A stretch of 64,000 bases of DNA, taken from Marsupella aquatica. Taxonomy: Eukaryota > Marchantiophyta. This document shows, one piece after another, positions 1-9,662 of this stretch. The stretch's first letter is position 1. The number at the start of each line of letters is the position of its first letter. A program made the position numbers and the translations under genes. The stretch is taken from contig OZ316896.1 of assembly GCA_973895155.1 (NCBI GenBank), positions 8,742,001 to 8,806,000 of the forward strand. The letters run 5' to 3'. Under the pieces are notes generated by a model, which was not told where the DNA came from, did not search any database, and worked only from the letters and a program-made list of their open reading frames with translations.

Positions 1-856
1 TGACCCCCCACACCCTTGACATATAACCGGCCCACCCTTGAGACCTAAACCCACTATGGAGTATATGAGACATTAGGGCATTTCAACATTTACTGAGTTT
101 GTACGTGTTCAATATAGCGGGATGTTGGTAATCCTCATTTGCCAAATCAGTTGTGCAACCACCCCATATGCCCATTATCAAATTAAAGCCCGCAACTACA
201 CCCATCATGTGCTAAAGTGTTCACCCTTTCACAAAGTAGGGTGGAAACTTTTCATAGTCTTTTCCTAAACCAAAAAGCACTCATAGTCTTTTGTAGTGTT
301 CATGTGAACCGGTGCAAAGGTTCCGAGTCATTTAAAGTTGCAAAAAAGGACTTAGTGGCCTGAGTCCTATAAGGTTTGGTCTAAATTGCCCTGGTTTCTA
401 CTAGTGAGTGTACCGTGTGCCCCATTCTCCCAGAGTCCCTGGGCCTCCCGCAACAGCAAGTTTGAGGAAACCAGACCACTCGAATGAGATGTCGGGGAAG
501 GACATTAGGACACTCCTCCAGACTTCCAGATTTGAGGAACTCCGCCCTTCATGGCTCCATCCAATGCGTGTTGTACTGGGTAAGGACTCCACAAAACTGG
601 AAGGAAAAAAGCTACACACACACCACACCCTCATACAATTTACACATTCGCAGCATTCATTTCAAATTTTTGAAATCTGCAATCTGTCCACAGTCTTTCC
701 AGCTCATAACCAAAATACTTGCATTCCAGCAAACTTGGCCAAGTGTAGACTTCTCGGCGCCGTTGAACCCATGTCAATACAAAGAGTTTACTCTTTCTAA
801 GTGTGCACTCCTGGGAAGTACTTGTTGGAAGTAGAGGACTATGGTGGACTGGTTTG

Positions 857-996
857 AGGGTTACTAACCTATGAATTTATGACCAGAAATTGAGGAAAAT
901 ATACGGTTACTAACCAATTAATTTTTGACCAGAAATTGAGGATAATGTAGGGTTACTAACCTGTAAATTTATGACCAGAAATTGAGTAAAATGTGA
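857..996. repeat. Tandem repeat, about 47 bp, three copies
   Basis: Three consecutive copies of a unit that starts GGTTACTAACC and continues through TTTATGACCAGAAATTGAGG begin near 859, 904 and 951. Copies differ by a few substitutions. The rest of 1-1084 holds no gene or other structure that I can support. Confidence 0.75.
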
Positions 997-1084
997 CCCG
1001 TGACAACCATAAGTTTTTGAGCTTCCTTGGAGTAGGGTTCAGGTTCAACCCCTTCCCCAAAAACCTCCATTATAGTACACTAGC

Positions 1085-1585
1085 CCCACTCCTGTGTGTT
1101 GCACAAAAGATGTCAAGGTGAAGAAAAATTTTGAATTGAAAAAAGATGTTGAGGTGAATAAAGATATATGTTAAGGCGAGGAAAGGATGTTGAGAAGAGA
1201 AAAAAGATTTCGTGATGAGTAAAGATGTCAAGATAAGAAAATGATGGGAAGATGGGATAAAAGAAGTCAAGGTGAGAAAAGACGTTGAGAAGAGAAAAAG
1301 ATGTCAAGGTGAGAAATAGATGGCAAGATGAGATAAGAGATGGCAAGGTGAGAAAAAGATGTCAAGGTGAGAAAAAGATGGCAAGATGAGAAAAGGATAA
1401 AATTTTGAGGTGAGAATAAATATCGAGGAGACAAAATGATGTTGAGGAGCGCAAAAGAAGTTGAGGGGAGGAAAGATATGGAGGGGAGAAAAGATGTCAA
1501 GGCAAGAAAATGATGTTGAGGTTAGGAAAAGATATGGATGGAGGAGAAAAGATGTGAAAAAGATATTGTTGCAAAAGTGATATGG
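1085..1585. repeat. Purine-rich minisatellite
   Basis: About 500 bp of degenerate repeats on a 17-20 bp theme such as GATGTCAAGGTGAGAAAA. The + strand is almost entirely purine apart from the T and C of the GATGTC step. Open frames on the minus strand here are repeats of Ser/Leu/Phe and are by-products of the repeat. Confidence 0.8.
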
Positions 1586-1714
1586 GAGATAGGCGAGGAC
1601 AACATGAGCATGCCCATTTACACAACCCTAGGTGGAGGGTGACAACACGCTCCTGAGATAGGAAATCTCATTAGTTATCAGTCACTTTCATCAGTGTACC
1701 TGAGATCAGTTTCC

Positions 1715-2121
1715 ACCTCATCTCAAAGAGGTCGCCAAGTTATGGTGCGAAAAAAATGAAGAAAAAAAATTTGAATTGTTTTTCAAAATTTGAGGGAAAA
1801 TGTTTTTTTTTAATTTAAATTTTGCCATGGGTCATCCATACTGTACGAACACCTCATCTCGGCGAGGCCAGCCGAGATGGGAGAATTGTTTTTTGAGATT
1901 TTTTTTTTTTGGAAAATTTTTGGTTAAAAAAATAAATTCCGGTCCGTACAATCTCAAAGACCAGCTGAGATGGAGAGAGAAAATTTCCGATTTTTTTTTC
2001 GGTTTTTTTTTGGTCCGTACCACCATCTCGGTGAGGTCAACCGAGATTGAGTCCACCTTAGCTACCCAGCTGAGATGCACGGAGGTTCGAAGGCCCCATC
2101 TCAACTCCTCAGCTGAGATCT
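1715..2121. repeat. Cluster of short hairpins with stem CATCTCGG/CCGAGATG
   Basis: Five or six variants of one imperfect palindrome occur within 400 bp, near 1719, 1855-1881, 1951-1973, 2024-2051, 2060-2078 and 2097-2120. Each has a CATCTC(GG) arm, a loop of about 10 nt containing GAGGTC or a similar core, and a (CC)GAGATG arm. Short runs of T or A separate the units. The first copy has lost its right arm. Function unknown. Confidence 0.65.
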
Positions 2122-3116
2122 TGAAATTTTTGAGATAACTAATACCCCCCCTCTTTTTTTCATTGCCTCCCTGATTGTCACCTCTCCCCCTTTCTCTTGG
2201 GCCGCCTCTCCCTTCTTCCCCCCTTCCCCCGACCCCTCCTAAAAAAAAAGCAACTAAAAGCAAGGGTGTGCCTTTTCTCCTTTTTTTTCCTCTAATTGCC
2301 TTATTATTAGTATCTTTATTTTCACTTTCCTTTGTTCCACTTTGTCTCATCCCTTATCTTGTACTTATGGGAGGGTATATACTATTCATCCCTTCACCCA
2401 TGGGTGTATATCATTAATTCCCCTCCCTATTTTGATCTTTATGTCTCATAGTTCTTATCCCCTCACAATGGTGTCCCAAGTGCCCCATTCTAATGGCAAC
2501 ACATGGCATTCACATAGAGCCTATGTCACACATACCCCCTTATTAGAGAATCTTTGTGCGTACCAAAATACTTTGTCTTGCTTGGGTTAGAGATATTGTT
2601 TTTGACAAATGAAAGGCTAGGATGAAAGGGCTTATAAATCAAGGGTCATGAGATCTTCCCTCTAAACTTGGTTTTTGTAAACCTATTACATCCACTTATG
2701 GCCGGATAGGGTATTATAATAGTAAAAACATTATTGCCCACAAAAAAATTATTTCAGAGCAAGAGATTATGTGAATTCCAGATACCTCCAAAATGGCAAA
2801 ATGGTTATACATCCCTTCAGAATTTATATATAGAATAATGATGGTCTGGGAAATTTGATGTGGGTGCTCGCCATGTTAATTGCACTCAGGAAGGGCATTA
2901 TGCCCCGTTAAGTGTACATATTAATTGCACTTATATAACGCCTTGCTGATTTTTATCTTTGCAAGTTGCGGGACATTCATGGAGAAGAATGCACTGGTCA
3001 ATATTTTGATAAGCTATCATGGACATCATCCTCTACAATATAAAACTAGAAATCTCTTAGTCCTTGGAGTGTATTGAGATCCCGTCACCAAACTATTATA
3101 GGCAATAACTGTTCTC
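2122..3116. other. Non-coding stretch, nothing recognised
   Basis: Pyrimidine-rich at its start and AT-rich afterwards. Open frames are short and low in complexity. I see no gene, RNA or mobile-element end. Confidence 0.6.
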
Positions 3117-3400
3117 TCTTTTTGGGGCCTTATGGCACACAATGCCTTGTACACAGGATTTCATCATACACAAAATGTGCAACCAAATTGCACCCTCCAT
3201 GTTAAAAACAAGGGAAGAATGGGACTCGTTTTGGGGGGCACTGTTGCACACATACCAGATGTGAAAACAAAGTGCACCCTCCATTTAAAAAGGCTCTTAC
3301 AGGACACATTTTTCGGGGCACTATGGCAAACAAGCCTCATACACAGGATATATTATGTACAAAATGTGCAAACAAATGGCACCCTCTGTAAAAAAAAAGG
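3117..3400. repeat. Three tandem copies of an 80-110 bp unit
   Basis: Units start near 3119, 3229 and 3309 with TTTTGGGGCACTATGGCA-like sequence and carry a shared block with TGCAAACAAATTGCACCCTC. The middle copy is shorter by internal deletion. Open frames across the block follow the repeat and are not supported as genes. Confidence 0.7.
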
Positions 3401-4410
3401 TTTAGCCCGGTTTTACACTTATGGGGTTGGCACTAGGAGAGGGCCGGCTGTACCTCACGTCGCCCAATCCGTTGGCACAGACAGCCAGACAGGCGCAGCC
3501 GTGACCGCATTCAAGGCCCCAAGGTCCTCAACGCACTGCCGTCAGAGAGTTCAATTCGCGGCGTCGAAGATTTGCCGTGACGGATGCAGTTGCCAGCCAC
3601 GACAGCGCCAGGTGCAGAATTTGGGGTCCGGCCTTTTTACCCTGTAGGGGACATGATTTGTCAGTTCCCGCTCTGCACTGCGCTGTGCATGACATGTGGC
3701 CAGCTGTGTCCCGGTACTGAGATCCTGTCAAATGGGTAACCGAGGCAAGCAGGTAGGCGCGTTGGTCCCCACGCCATGGTTTTGTGTAAGGTAACCCAGG
3801 GCCTGTTCTGGGGCGGGTCATTTTTTAATGTGTTTTTCTTTGTCGCTATGGTGGGGTCCATCACTTGCCTGAAGCAGAAAATGCGAAGAAGATTCCTTGT
3901 CTGAATTTGCTGGACTATTCTGTGATCGTTAGATCTCCCCAAATTTAAAGATAATGGTCCGATTTTGGCTAATATATCTCTCTAAATTTAACCCTCATGA
4001 TAACGGCTACTGCGTCCGTGGCTAGGTGGGAAAGTTGCTAATCAAGACAAAAAGCATGGTTCCCTTGTGCCAAAAAGTAGTAAAGACTTTTTGAGTGAGG
4101 TGGAATCTGGCTAACTTTTGCCACATAAAAAAAACTCTGTTTATGGGTGAGTCCTAGGGGGGTTAGAGGGTCTTTTTCTCAATACCGAAAATTTGCCAAA
4201 GTCCACCTCACTGAAAGTCTCCCCACGGTCTAGTAAACTTTTGCCAAACTTTTTGTGTTCGAGTAGAGGATCTCCAACCCTTACTAGAAAGTCTTATCTT
4301 ACCTACTGTAGCTGTTGAGTACTAAAGTACAAACAATCATGTCCAACCCACCCATCTATTGCAACTCTATGGGATTTCCAGGCACTGGGTTTCTTATTAC
4401 TACTAGCCCC
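3401..4410. other. Non-coding; weak dispersed-repeat similarity
   Basis: No gene seen. The part 3830-4260 shares scattered blocks (AAAATGC..AAGATTC, GGCTAA, GGTGGAATCTGGCTAA, TTTTGCCA) with 60990-61270, and one short block (AATTTGCCAAA.TTTTTGTGTTC) with 16430-16560. This suggests an old dispersed repeat whose ends I cannot define. Confidence 0.4.
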
Positions 4411-4608
4411 GATTACCCGTTCTTTGAACGTGAATAGCGGAGAGGATAATAAAAAAATTATCAAAATATATTTTAGATTCATATTCTTTGAGGATTAATG
4501 AAATGATAAAAAACCCATCATTTTAATAGTCATATATAATATATCATTCTCCTTGATGTGCACAGGCATTTTGTATGCACATCCATGTTCTATGCACATA
4601 TGTTGTGG
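4411..4608. mobile_element. Left half of a dispersed repeat split by the retrotransposon
   Basis: This stretch matches the reverse complement of about 26206-26345. Shared landmarks are a TTCTTTGAACNTGAATAG block, AAAATATATTTT, TTAATGAAATGATAAA and CATCATTTTAA. Its continuation lies beyond the retrotransposon at 15364-15500, which matches the next part of the 26.1-26.4 kb copy. The uninterrupted copy therefore works as an empty-site reference for the insertion. Confidence 0.65.
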
Positions 4609-4612
4609 TGAG

Positions 4613-4788
4613 TGTCGTGACATATAGTATCGTAGCCATAGTGTATCAAAAATATACAAGTCACCGGCAATGCATATGTGCAAGCTGCTAGCAACCAACA
4701 TCCTTAGAAAAAGTCCAATCACATTCACAAGTGCCAAGAAAAAGCAACATAGGTGGTATGTACGTAGTGGAGGTGTAAACCTCTGTAT
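4613..4788 (-). repeat. Terminal repeat segment B2 (176 bp)
   Basis: Nearly identical to B1 at 5153-5328, with about three substitutions and the same length. It forms the 3' end of the element in sense orientation and ends in TGTCACGACA next to the TGAG duplication. Confidence 0.9.
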
Positions 4789-5150
4789 ATAAAAGGCGTG
4801 ATAGAAACAAACGTACTGAAATCGAATCAAAAACCGGCGAGATGCCAAGATCGGCCGGGAGCATCTAACGAATCACTGTGTGAATTCCGTGTACGGAACC
4901 GACGAGCAGCCTCTGAAAAACTTTGTCTCACAGCGATTCAAGAAGAACTGAAAAATGGCAAAGAAAAACATGCCCTAAGTAGGACCGGGTCCAGGCATCA
5001 CACTAACAAACACCTTTGCTTCAAGAACGGCCCAGACTCGCTACAAGAACATGACACTAACTCAAGTAGTACACTAGCCCTAACTATATACTAGCGGGCA
5101 TGCGAGGGACATGCCGATGTGCACAAGAGGCACTGTCCCTCGGCATGACA
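4789..5150 (-). repeat. Terminal repeat segment A2 (362 bp)
   Basis: Matches A1 at 15014-15359 with about eight substitutions, a 1-bp length difference and a 15-bp insert (GATAGAAACAAACGT) close to its junction with B2. In sense orientation it begins TGTCATGCCG. It joins B2 with no extra bases. The A2-B2 junction creates a TATATAAAAGG box on the + strand at 4785-4795. Confidence 0.9.
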
Positions 5151-5152
5151 GC

Positions 5153-5328
5153 TGTCGTGACATATAGTATCGTAGCCATAGTGTATCAAAGACATACAAG
5201 TCACCGGCAATGCATATGTGCAAGCTGCTAGCAACCAACATCCTTAGAAAAAGTCCAATCACATTCACAAGTGCCAAGAAAAAGCAACAGAGGTGGTATG
5301 TACGTAGTGGAGGTGTAAACCTCTGTAT
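5153..5328 (-). repeat. Terminal repeat segment B1 (176 bp)
   Basis: Copy of B2. In sense orientation it follows the G7 tract directly and is separated from A2 by the dinucleotide GC (5151-5152). The B1-GC-A2 join brings two inverted motifs, TGTCACGACA and TGTCATGCCG, head to head, like the joined ends of a linear element. Confidence 0.9.
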
Positions 5329-5335
5329 CCCCCCC
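5329..5335 (-). promoter_or_regulatory. Polypurine tract (plus-strand primer candidate)
   Basis: On the sense strand, GGTCTGGGGGGG runs directly into segment B1. In Ty3/gypsy elements the plus-strand primer lies immediately before the 3' LTR. Its position here marks B1, not A2, as the start of the copied 3' repeat. Confidence 0.6.
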
Positions 5336-5367
5336 AGACCACAGCTAAAAGGAGGGCTGAAGAAATG

Positions 5368-7346
5368 TCAGGTAGCACGTGGAGCACAGGAAGGGCAAAA
5401 CCATAACCCTTCTGGCACCTGGGTAAGTTCAGGCCGAAGGCAGAAAAGATGGTACCCTCCATTGCAATTATCACACAGCAGCATCTGGTCAGCATCATCA
5501 ATTCGCAAACACACTTTGCAAGGGTAGTCCACAGGTGGAATCCAGGTAGAAGTCACAATGGTGGGATCCAGGTTAGGCAGATGACAAGGGGCACAATTCT
5601 TGGCATTGTCAGCAATTGTGCGCCCATCTGCCCCTTGTAACTCTAGCACTCCAGACGGTCGAATAGCTTTAACCCTGAGAATAGTATGACTGGTAGAGGT
5701 GTCCAGGGTGTCGTTAGCTTGCCGCTGCAAGTACACAAAATCTCCTACATCAAACTTCCTGACCTTGGGCTGAAAAGTGCCCCCTCGTGTGTGTGCATAA
5801 CGTAGTGTGTCCCTATGCTGTGCAATGGCCAAATTCTCCATGGCCATGGGCATAACCCTCCTGAATAGGGCAGCCCTCTCAGAGATCACATCAGACCAAG
5901 TCACAGCTGAATCCAAGTCCACCACCTGAAGCATGTGAGCAGCAATAGCAGAAGGTGGAACTGGGTGATGACCAAACAACAAGAAGTAGGGAGAAAAGTT
6001 AGACAGTGATGCATGTCTGGACATCCTATACCCCATGGCAATGTAGGGTAAGGCCAGGTCCCAATCCTCCTTGTTTTTGGTGAGGCAGATCTTCCGGAGG
6101 CCCTTCTTGCATGTCTGAACCATGCGCTCTGCCAAGCCATCTGCTTGTGGGTGATCTCGTGACGTTCGGCGATGATCAATGAGGGCCTGATCAAACAGCT
6201 CCTGGAACTCTCCTCTGAACTCTGATCCCTGGTCAGTGAGACATTCTGCACAAGCTCCAAAGCGGCTGAGAACTTGTTGTAGGAATGCCTGGCTGGTGCT
6301 ACGGGAGGTCTTATCCGGCAATGCCACAAGTTCTATCCACTTGGAGAAATGCTCTATCATGATCATGATGTAGAGATTACCCCGAGACGTGAGGGGTAAT
6401 TCTCCAGCCAAATCACATGACCAGCGATAAAACATGCCCTGAATAGGGAGTGGATGAAGTGTGGGTTGCCGAGATGTGAAAGAAGTCCTCACCCTATCAC
6501 ATTGTTCACACCGGGCAATAACATCTTGAACCTGGCCATGCATGCCTCTCCAATGATAATGAGGGACCAAGAGGCTACAAGTCCTCTTAACGCCAAAATG
6601 ACCAAGCTCAGAATGTACCTTACGGATAAGGCCAACCCTCTCATGAATGGGTGGAACCACCACTTCCCTGTCTGGCAAGCAGCGCACGAGATGATCTCCC
6701 TTCCACAAGTAACACTTGGACCTTTGCTGAATTCGGTCTCTCTGGGTTGTAGTAACATGTATGGGGTACTCCCCATGCTGCAAAAATCTCAGAGTGTCGC
6801 TGTCCTCCCATATGTCCACCACAGGTTGGTCAACGATGTAGCATGGCAGCAAAGCAAGATAGGTAGATGCATGAAATGTAGGCAGGATGAAAACCTGGTC
6901 AAAATCCTGCCGTGCATCTGAGGAATCATCAGAGGCAATCAAAGGGCTGCGGGACATAGTGTCAGCATTTTGATGTGTCACACCAGGCCTATGAATTACC
7001 TCAAAATCATACTCCTGGAGTATGAGTGCCCAACGAGCAAGCTTGCCAGTAAGCTTGTCGTTGGTCATCAACCACTTCAAGGGCTGGTGGTCGGTGTAGA
7101 GAACAAACCTGGTCCCATAGAGGTAGGGCCTGTAATGTATTACAGCCCACACAACAGCAAGGAATTCACCCTCATAAGAAGAATAATGACTCTCTGCCTG
7201 ATTGTTGCTCCTGGATGCATAGGTAATGACGTACTCTTTACCTTCCTCATCATGCTGGCCCAGAATGGCACCAATCCCAAGGGCACTCCAATCTGTGTGT
7301 AGCACAAAGACCTTGCTGAAATCAGGTCTTCTCAGCATCGGGTATT
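5368..7346 (-). CDS. Retrotransposon Pol, C-terminal part: RNase H, DDE integrase, PHD finger
   Basis: Open for about 656 residues, ending in TGA. The N-terminal 130 residues are Ty3/gypsy RNase H, with the TDWS, Y-A-S-R-S, E-G-E-F-LAV and YTDHQPLKWL motifs. Next comes an integrase zinc-binding motif (HSELGH ... C-E-Q-C), then the catalytic core: Asp in CDLAG near 6411, Asp in TDQGSEF near 6233 and Glu in LAERMV near 6128, with about 34 residues between the last two. A GPY/F-like segment follows (RPSGVLELQGADG). The last 50 residues are a PHD finger of C4-H-C3 type with LLCDNC, GYHLFC and WFCPSC. PHD fingers at this position usually read histone tails and may guide integration. The upstream end is cut by the 657-bp insertion; across it the reading frame would match that of the reverse transcriptase. 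Confidence 0.93.
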
Positions 7347-7354
7347 CTGAGAGC

Positions 7355-8011
7355 CCCCAGCCTTTGTAAACTAAAGAGGTATACGTGCGTACACCCCCCT
7401 CCCTAGTACCCCTTATTATTTTTGGAAGCCTATAAAAATTTCTCTTGTTATTCTTAAAAACTTAATTTTGGAGAATAAATCTGCCCCTTTGAGATATTAT
7501 AATTTCACATTTTACACCATTTATGAAAGCCTTGAAAAGTTATAAATTCATCATGTGCAAACGGTTCTAAAACTGACGGGAGTGTTTTGGAAGGGTTTTG
7601 GGTACATACATTTTTGTGTTCGTGACCCTTTAACCCCAAACTTCAACTTTGGGGCATTTCTGAACCATAGGGCAGGGTAGTCAGGGTTCAAAAGCTCCAA
7701 AGTCCTAAACTACTCTGAATCATAGATGTTGCAAACATAATTATATGTCATATACACATGTTCCAATAAAGGGTGGCCACAAGGACCAATCCTATTGTGA
7801 CGCGTGTCACATCCATATTACATCACCTCTTGAAGCATATTAACTTGGGCGACATTTATATAAGCCTATATTAGTTAGAAAGGGTTCTTTGAATAAAACC
7901 ATCCCTTGATATTTCTAAGCCAATTATAAAAATTAATCTCAAATCAGATTTTTTGCACCCTTCATCCGTTCGCACGTCCAGCCCATTATTAATAATGTTG
8001 GGGGCCCAAGG
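7355..8011. mobile_element. 657-bp insertion with 8-bp target duplication, between RT and RNase H
   Basis: The sequence CTGAGAGC occurs at 7347-7354 and again at 8012-8019, directly flanking 657 bp of AT-rich non-coding DNA. The insertion splits the polyprotein at the reverse transcriptase/RNase H linker. The flanking coding frames agree if the insert and one duplication copy are ignored. An 8-bp duplication is typical of hAT transposons. The ends (CCCCAGCC and CCCAAGG) form only a poor inverted repeat, so the class is uncertain. Confidence 0.75.
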
Positions 8012-9662
8012 CTGAGAGCTTCTCCTTCAAAGTGGCAAATGCTGCCTCAGCATCTGTACTCCATGTCCAAGTCACATTCTTTTTCAACAAAGCATACAAT
8101 GGGTGTGCAATGGTACTGAAATCTTTGATGTAGATCCGATAGTAATTGCACAACCCAATAAAACTCCTCAAAGTGTGAACATCGGTAGGAGTGGGCATTT
8201 CCAAGATGGATACCACCTTGGCCCAATGAGCCATGGTTCCATTTGGAAGAATGCGATGCCCAAGATATACTACTGATCTGACAGCAAATTCACACTTCTT
8301 GGGGTGTATCTTTAGGTTCACCTTCTTAAGCCTCATGAATAGCTCCTCAAGGTCAAGTAGATGCTGGTCAAATCCTTTGCTGTGGACCAACACATCATCA
8401 ATGTAGCATTTCAGAAACTCAGCACCTTGAAGAACCTGGTCCATGACTCTTTGAAAGAATATGGGCGCATTCTTCAAGCCAAATGGCATCACCAACCACT
8501 CCCATAGTTGGTTACTACCATGGAAAGTTGTTTTCTTGCGGTCTTTTGCAAGCAGCAAAATCTGGTTGAAGCCTTGCCTTAGATCCACAAGAGTGAAGAT
8601 GTCTGAGTCTCCAATACTGTCAAATAGCTCCTCTGGCCGCGGCATGGGGTACCTGTCCTGGGGTGTGACCAGGTTCAATGGCCTGTAGTCCCCACACATG
8701 CGCTTCTCTGTCCACAATCCACTGGAATCCTTCTTTGCTGGCATCACTATAGCTGCCGCAAAATCTGATGTAGATGGCTGAATAAGACCAGCTTCATAAA
8801 GCTCTTGGCACCTCTCATCCACCAGCTGCCACTCATGCTTACTCAAACGGTGTCTCCGCCTGAAGATAGGTGTTTCATCAGCCAACTCAATGGAGAACTG
8901 CATAGTTTTGCACTTACCCAAGTCCTTCATAGAGAAAGCAAACACATTCTCATGCTTGAGGAGCAAATTCAGCAGCTGGTCCTTTTGTCTTTTACTCAGG
9001 TGGTTGCCCATGATAAATGTGTAGTTGGCAACACTAGGAATAGGACCTAATGTACTCGTGCTTGAAGAGCCAGAAGTGCCAACCTCTCCACTGTCCAAGC
9101 TGCTAGCATGCTGCTGATAAGGTGATGAGGCCTCTCCAAGGCCTGTTGTACCTGCTGATCTGAAGTGGTCCACACCATGAAACTCAGAAATAATGTCAGC
9201 CGCATTACAAGGGACCTCCTCCCCCCCAACACTTGGACTGAAGTGGTGAGTGTTGGACAGAGGTAAGTGCACCTGGTCTGGATGCCATGCAGCAGCACTG
9301 TGGAGTGGTAGGGCTGGAGCCCCTAATGCTGGAGGAATGTACATCTGAAAAAGGATGCAAGTGACCAGAAGCCAAGTGAGAGCATTGAGATCCATTACCC
9401 TGCCAAGTAAAGCATTCCTGGCCAGCCTGGTGATTTTGGTGTGACCTGTAGTACCGGGTTGGAAGCCCATAGCCCGTTCTCTCTCCTCAGGACTAGGTTC
9501 ATCCCATGTACCGGTAGAATGTCGATAAACCAGACCAGGACCATCACCCTGAAAAGCATGTGCACCTAGAAAGGACACAAATGTAGGCCAAGCAGCATGG
9601 GGTTGTCCAATGGTATTGGCTGGATACCAAGGTGCTGGCTCTTGCCGTGTAACTGGTTGCAA
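7989..9662 (-). CDS. Retrotransposon Pol, middle part: methyltransferase C-terminus and reverse transcriptase
   Basis: Open for 557 residues. Residues 57-100 (about 9494-9363) carry the last motifs of a C5 methyltransferase: PEERERAMGF and TRLARNALLGR, close to the DNMT3 motif IX-X arrangement. Residues from about 215 on are a Ty3/gypsy reverse transcriptase: a fingers region with R-R-R-H-R-L-S, CGDYRPLN, a FTLVDLRQGFNQI palm motif, MPFGLKNAP, and the catalytic YIDD at 8405-8394, then YLGH and the connection region. The end of this frame (after residue LSAL) runs into the 657-bp insertion and stops. The frame is the same as that of Gag but differs from that of the protease and the main part of the methyltransferase, so a frame change is needed between 9662 and 9566. 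Confidence 0.92.
   Translation of the reverse strand: MQPVTRQEPAPWYPANTIGQPHAAWPTFVSFLGAHAFQGDGPGLVYRHSTGTWDEPSPEERERAMGFQPGTTGHTKITRLARNALLGRVMDLNALTWLLVTCILFQMYIPPALGAPALPLHSAAAWHPDQVHLPLSNTHHFSPSVGGEEVPCNAADIISEFHGVDHFRSAGTTGLGEASSPYQQHASSLDSGEVGTSGSSSTSTLGPIPSVANYTFIMGNHLSKRQKDQLLNLLLKHENVFAFSMKDLGKCKTMQFSIELADETPIFRRRHRLSKHEWQLVDERCQELYEAGLIQPSTSDFAAAIVMPAKKDSSGLWTEKRMCGDYRPLNLVTPQDRYPMPRPEELFDSIGDSDIFTLVDLRQGFNQILLLAKDRKKTTFHGSNQLWEWLVMPFGLKNAPIFFQRVMDQVLQGAEFLKCYIDDVLVHSKGFDQHLLDLEELFMRLKKVNLKIHPKKCEFAVRSVVYLGHRILPNGTMAHWAKVVSILEMPTPTDVHTLRSFIGLCNYYRIYIKDFSTIAHPLYALLKKNVTWTWSTDAEAAFATLKEKLSALGPQHY

Noticed and set aside
1832-2350. Frame of 172 codons on the minus strand
   Set aside because: Covers the hairpin cluster and a C-rich tract; Lys/Gly/Glu-rich with no family feature.
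4613-5150. A plain solo LTR next to an unrelated element
   Set aside because: The matching A1 at the far end, the shared TGAG duplication and the extra B1 copy next to the purine tract tie all the pieces into one unit.
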